A DNA stretch of 64,000 nt from Wohlfahrtiimonas larvae_A (GTDB lineage: Bacteria > Pseudomonadota > Gammaproteobacteria > Cardiobacteriales > Wohlfahrtiimonadaceae). Under the pieces are notes generated by a model that was given only the letters and a program-made list of their open reading frames with translations, searched no databases and was not told the origin of the DNA. A program made the position numbers and the translations under genes. The DNA lies in NCBI GenBank assembly GCA_040394195.1, contig JBEBSR010000001.1:62001-126000 (forward strand). The letters are read 5' to 3'. This document shows, in pieces, positions 61,361 through 64,000 of the stretch. Positions within the stretch are counted from its first letter, which is position 1. Each line of letters opens with the position of its first letter.

Positions 61361-61597
61361 CGTCCATTGTTCTTATATAGATACATTAGCAATCAGGTCA
61401 CTAAGGTGATATCAATATTTGGCAAAATTTTAAAAAATCACATAATATATTGATGTAAGTAAAAGCATAATATTATTACAATAATCATACCAACTGAGAT
61501 ATTGTAAGATACAAGACTAAAAATAATTTTTTCGTAAAATTAGAACATGATTCAACAGGTTATTCTAACAATTGCATATTAATGCAAGGGGGATATA

Positions 61598-62674
61598 GTG
61601 GCTCATAATAAAAAAATAGATCTTCATCGGCTATATCACACAGATGTAGATTTATCGTGTCCATCATTGTCGAAATTGCAGCCCATTGTAGAATTTAATA
61701 AGATCAATGTGCGAAAAACAGTTGATGTTTATGAACATGCTTGCAACATTACAGGCTGGCAACAACTGTATAATCAAATCTTCCCTGGGCAGTTCGATGG
61801 CTCTGTTATTGAAGGCTGGCTTGAAGGCATTCAATTCTTTAAAGAATATACCAATAAAACAGTTCAGCAAAAATGTATGACTTGGCCAGGTTCAATTTGG
61901 ATCGGCATTCCTTTACCCAATAATCCTCAAATGGGCATGATTGGCAATAGTACGTTGACTGATGATCTTGTAGGAATACAAATTGGTGGCACAGAATTTG
62001 GGCTAAATACACCTGATAATTACACAATACTGGGCTTAGTTGTCGATATTCAACTTTTGGAAAGCTATTTTGAAACATTGTTACAAAGGCCATTGCCATT
62101 GCAAACACTTTCCAAGCAAATGACGATACAAATTGGACATACAGAAAAGCTTAGGCTTTGCCATATCATAGAAACTGCTCTCAGCATTGCTCATTCCACA
62201 CCAGAAATTCTCAATAATATTATTACCATTAAGAATCTTCGCTATGATCTTTTAGAATCCTTGGATTCATTATTCAGTAATATTGGTGTGAATCAACACA
62301 ACCTTCTACTCAAAAAATCCCAACAAAATCATATTAACATTGTCCAGAAAGCCCATGATTTTGTGATTGATCATGCTCAAAACCAAGATGAACTCACCAT
62401 TATTGATATCTGTGAGCATTTAAAAACAAGCCGTAGAACGCTGCAAAATGCATTCCATTCTGTATGGAATGTTTCTCCAATTGCTTATCTGAAAGCCATT
62501 AAGTTAAATGCTGTACGCCGTGAATTGCGTAGCCCATATTCTGCATTCACTACAGTGCAAGATGCGGCAATGTCTTGGGGATTCTGGCATATGGGGCAAT
62601 TTTCAGCTGATTATCAACTGCTATTCAAAGAATTACCTTCACAAACTTTAAGTAATCGAATGATTTTCCAATAA
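61598..62674 (+). CDS. eutR: AraC-family regulator of ethanolamine utilisation EutR
   Basis: 358 residues. The N-terminal sensor region TVDVYEHACNITGWQQLYNQIFPGQF is close to the E. coli EutR pattern [20 protein letters not shown], and GGTEFGLNTPDNYTILGLV also agrees. The C-terminal AraC-type double helix-turn-helix contains SRRTLQNAFHSVWNVSPIAYLKAIKLNAVRRELRSP. E. coli EutR activates eut genes when ethanolamine and adenosylcobalamin are present. A GTG start at 61598 is supported by AAGGGGG 5 nt upstream. It is divergent from the eut unit and convergent with pduT. Confidence 0.93.
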   Translation: MAHNKKIDLHRLYHTDVDLSCPSLSKLQPIVEFNKINVRKTVDVYEHACNITGWQQLYNQIFPGQFDGSVIEGWLEGIQFFKEYTNKTVQQKCMTWPGSIWIGIPLPNNPQMGMIGNSTLTDDLVGIQIGGTEFGLNTPDNYTILGLVVDIQLLESYFETLLQRPLPLQTLSKQMTIQIGHTEKLRLCHIIETALSIAHSTPEILNNIITIKNLRYDLLESLDSLFSNIGVNQHNLLLKKSQQNHINIVQKAHDFVIDHAQNQDELTIIDICEHLKTSRRTLQNAFHSVWNVSPIAYLKAIKLNAVRRELRSPYSAFTTVQDAAMSWGFWHMGQFSADYQLLFKELPSQTLSNRMIFQ

Positions 62675-62701
62675 TTTCTACTGAAAAATATGCTCTGAAT
62701 A

Positions 62702-62724
62702 CAAAAAACCTGATCAATGATCAG
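62702..62724 (-). terminator. Intrinsic terminator after pduT
   Basis: CCTGATC (62708-62714), loop AAT and GATCAGG (62718-62724); the minus strand continues into six T. It separates the pduS-pduT unit from the convergent eutR. Confidence 0.85.
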
Positions 62725-62746
62725 GCTTTCAAATTGAATATCAATA

Positions 62747-63295
62747 CTAGATAAGCTGCTGCCACAAATCTGGATGTGGTCTTGGTACAACCATACTGTA
62801 AACCAATAAACCTTTAGCGCCTGCACTTTGCGTGCCTACATCTACAGCTGTTTGAATATCTGCAACATCACCAGAAGCCACAAAATAGCATTTACCGCCA
62901 ATACCAAAAGCCATATGTACACGAATTAAAGTGATATTTGCAGCTTTCACAGCAGCATCCGCGGCTTCGATGCAAGCTGCAACGCTATAAGTTTCCACAA
63001 CACCAATTGCTTGCCGTTTATCCACATTTGTTACGCCACTGATTGCAGGTAATACACTAGGGTGAATATTGGGTAATACAAACTTATCCACCATTAAAAA
63101 ACCACCTGCTTCAGCACCTGATGCGACAGACTGATTCACAGCGGCAACATCGCCACCAATCATCACAATATATTTACCTGGGCAAATGGTTTTAGAAGTG
63201 AGTAATGTTACATCTGCCGTTTTCAACATCACATCTGTAACTTCGATGCCTTTTGCAATACTATTTAATTCAACTAATCCAATGGCATGTAACAT
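62747..63295 (-). CDS. pduT: Tandem-BMC-domain shell protein PduT
   Basis: 182 residues with two BMC domains in a row: AIGLVELNSIAKGIEVTDVMLKTADVTLL with CPGKYIVMIGGDVAAV, then AIGVVETYSVAACIEAADAAVKAANITLI with GGKCYFVASGDVADI. PduT trimers carry a [4Fe-4S] cluster at the pore; Cys residues are present, for example in KTICPGKY. It follows pduS with a 3-bp gap, and AGGAG precedes the ATG. The shell protein probably docks the PduS electron-transfer protein. Confidence 0.92.
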   Translation of the reverse strand: MLHAIGLVELNSIAKGIEVTDVMLKTADVTLLTSKTICPGKYIVMIGGDVAAVNQSVASGAEAGGFLMVDKFVLPNIHPSVLPAISGVTNVDKRQAIGVVETYSVAACIEAADAAVKAANITLIRVHMAFGIGGKCYFVASGDVADIQTAVDVGTQSAGAKGLLVYSMVVPRPHPDLWQQLI

Positions 63296-63298
63296 AGT

Positions 63299-64000
63299 TT
63301 ACTCCTGTGCGATCACAATATTGTGATCATCAATGTTCTGAATAATTCCTGAGATACTTGCATGTAATGGCACGCCTAACTTCCCTGCTTCCATTGAAGC
63401 AATTAATTGACCTCTTTTAACACGATCACCCACAGATACAACTGGTTTTGCTGGTGCACCAATGTGTTGCAATAATGGTAATACAACTTTAGATGGCATC
63501 CATTCTATATCTATCATCGGTGCTTTATGATTCATACGATCCAGATCGATACGCGTAATCAAACGGCTAATTGGTAATAAACGATATTCTGCCATTGGAT
63601 TCAATGGTCGTAACTCTCCGACATATTTAGCACCTTCTGCTCTAAATTGTGCCTTCAATGCTTGATTTAAACGCATTGGAGAAATTTCTACTGGGCAAGC
63701 ATAAGCTTCACAAATACCACATTCTGAACAAGTCAAAGCAGATAAAATTGTGGAGCATTCTGTTTGATCTGCTTTTTGATAATTCACAGCGCGAACAATC
63801 AAATGTGGTGGTAATTCATGCCCAATTAAATGTCTTGGGCATAATTCTGTACATAAGCAACATTGTTCACAAACTGTACGAGCCATAGCCACAACGCTTG
63901 CCATATCTTGTGTACGACGGCGAATCAATAAATGATCATCGGGTAGAACTAATAATGCACCTGTTGTCTTTTTAATCGGTTCATCCAAATCATGAAATAG
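63299..64000 (-). CDS. pduS: Electron-transfer protein PduS-like (RnfC-related), 5' part outside the window
   Basis: The visible 233 codons are the C-terminal half of a protein of about 450 residues; the frame is open to the right edge. It has two [4Fe-4S] ferredoxin motifs, CEQCCLCTELCP and CSECGICEAYACP, and a C-terminal barrel-sandwich segment (VSVGDRVKRGQLIASMEAGKLGVPLHASISG). PduS passes electrons for cobalamin reduction or NAD regeneration in Pdu-type compartments. It is coupled to pduT, whose gene follows after 3 bp. Confidence 0.9.
   Translation of the reverse strand, partial: LFHDLDEPIKKTTGALLVLPDDHLLIRRRTQDMASVVAMARTVCEQCCLCTELCPRHLIGHELPPHLIVRAVNYQKADQTECSTILSALTCSECGICEAYACPVEISPMRLNQALKAQFRAEGAKYVGELRPLNPMAEYRLLPISRLITRIDLDRMNHKAPMIDIEWMPSKVVLPLLQHIGAPAKPVVSVGDRVKRGQLIASMEAGKLGVPLHASISGIIQNIDDHNIVIAQE

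Noticed and set aside
1..64000. CRISPR arrays, insertion sequences, prophage, tRNA or rRNA genes
   Set aside because: No regularly spaced repeats, transposase or integrase frames, or tRNA/rRNA-like sequences were recognised in the gaps.

Overview
The window reads as chromosomal DNA from a low-GC (roughly upper-30s percent by eye) Gram-negative gammaproteobacterium. Evidence for this is an aas acyltransferase/synthetase, a full cytochrome c maturation (ccm) operon, SoxR with an RND pump, Ugp glycerol-3-phosphate uptake and EutR. The genus cannot be fixed from sequence alone; a Cardiobacteriales/Ignatzschineria-like or similar host-associated lineage is only a guess. No rRNA, tRNA, insertion sequence, prophage or CRISPR array was seen. 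Genes are dense and many transcription units end in clear hairpin terminators.

Layout. 1-2.3 kb: aas (cut by the window edge) divergent from folA. 2.4-9.8 kb: ccmC-D-E-F-G-H-I-A-B, a complete System I cytochrome c maturation operon in an unusual gene order. 9.85-14.5 kb: a double-AAA ATPase, a metallophosphoesterase that lacks a normal start codon, a PD-(D/E)XK nuclease-like protein and a convergent NYN/PIN-like protein; this is the most accessory-looking part. 14.6-21.1 kb: an amaB-dpkA-amaA-type operon for D-lysine/pipecolate breakdown with a divergent YkvI-type transporter and a LysR regulator. 21.3-29.6 kb: an amine-dehydrogenase-like protein, an orphan carbamate kinase, three transporters of the MHS, MFS and EamA types, an AraC regulator and a second YkvI paralogue.

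29.7-39 kb: a phosphate-scavenging block. ugpB-A-E-C and ugpQ are joined by a second ugpB copy. That copy is divergent from a phosphatase-superfamily gene, and each of the two promoters has a Pho-box-like tandem site 10 bp upstream of a -10 hexamer. 39-43.5 kb: lytic transglycosylase, a lysozyme-like unknown, a penicillin V acylase/bile salt hydrolase family enzyme and ribokinase. 43.6-48.4 kb: an RND efflux pair divergent from soxR, with a perfect soxbox inside a 19-bp promoter spacer. 49.2-51.2 kb: thiC behind a TPP riboswitch and terminator. 53.3-57.8 kb: a cysteine module of cysK plus a CjaA-like cysteine ABC transporter, divergent from a CymR-like Rrf2 regulator. 57.9 kb: aspA. 59.4-64 kb: part of a bacterial microcompartment locus (eutP, eutS, eutJ, a EutQ/EutT-N-like protein, eutR, pduT and the 3' part of pduS) that continues past the right edge.

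No single new system is proven. The best candidates for a second look are the CymR-like/CysK module outside Firmicutes, the paired Pho-type promoters with duplicated ugpB, the AAA/phosphoesterase/nuclease cluster with an AUA or AUU start, and the mixed Eut/Pdu microcompartment locus.
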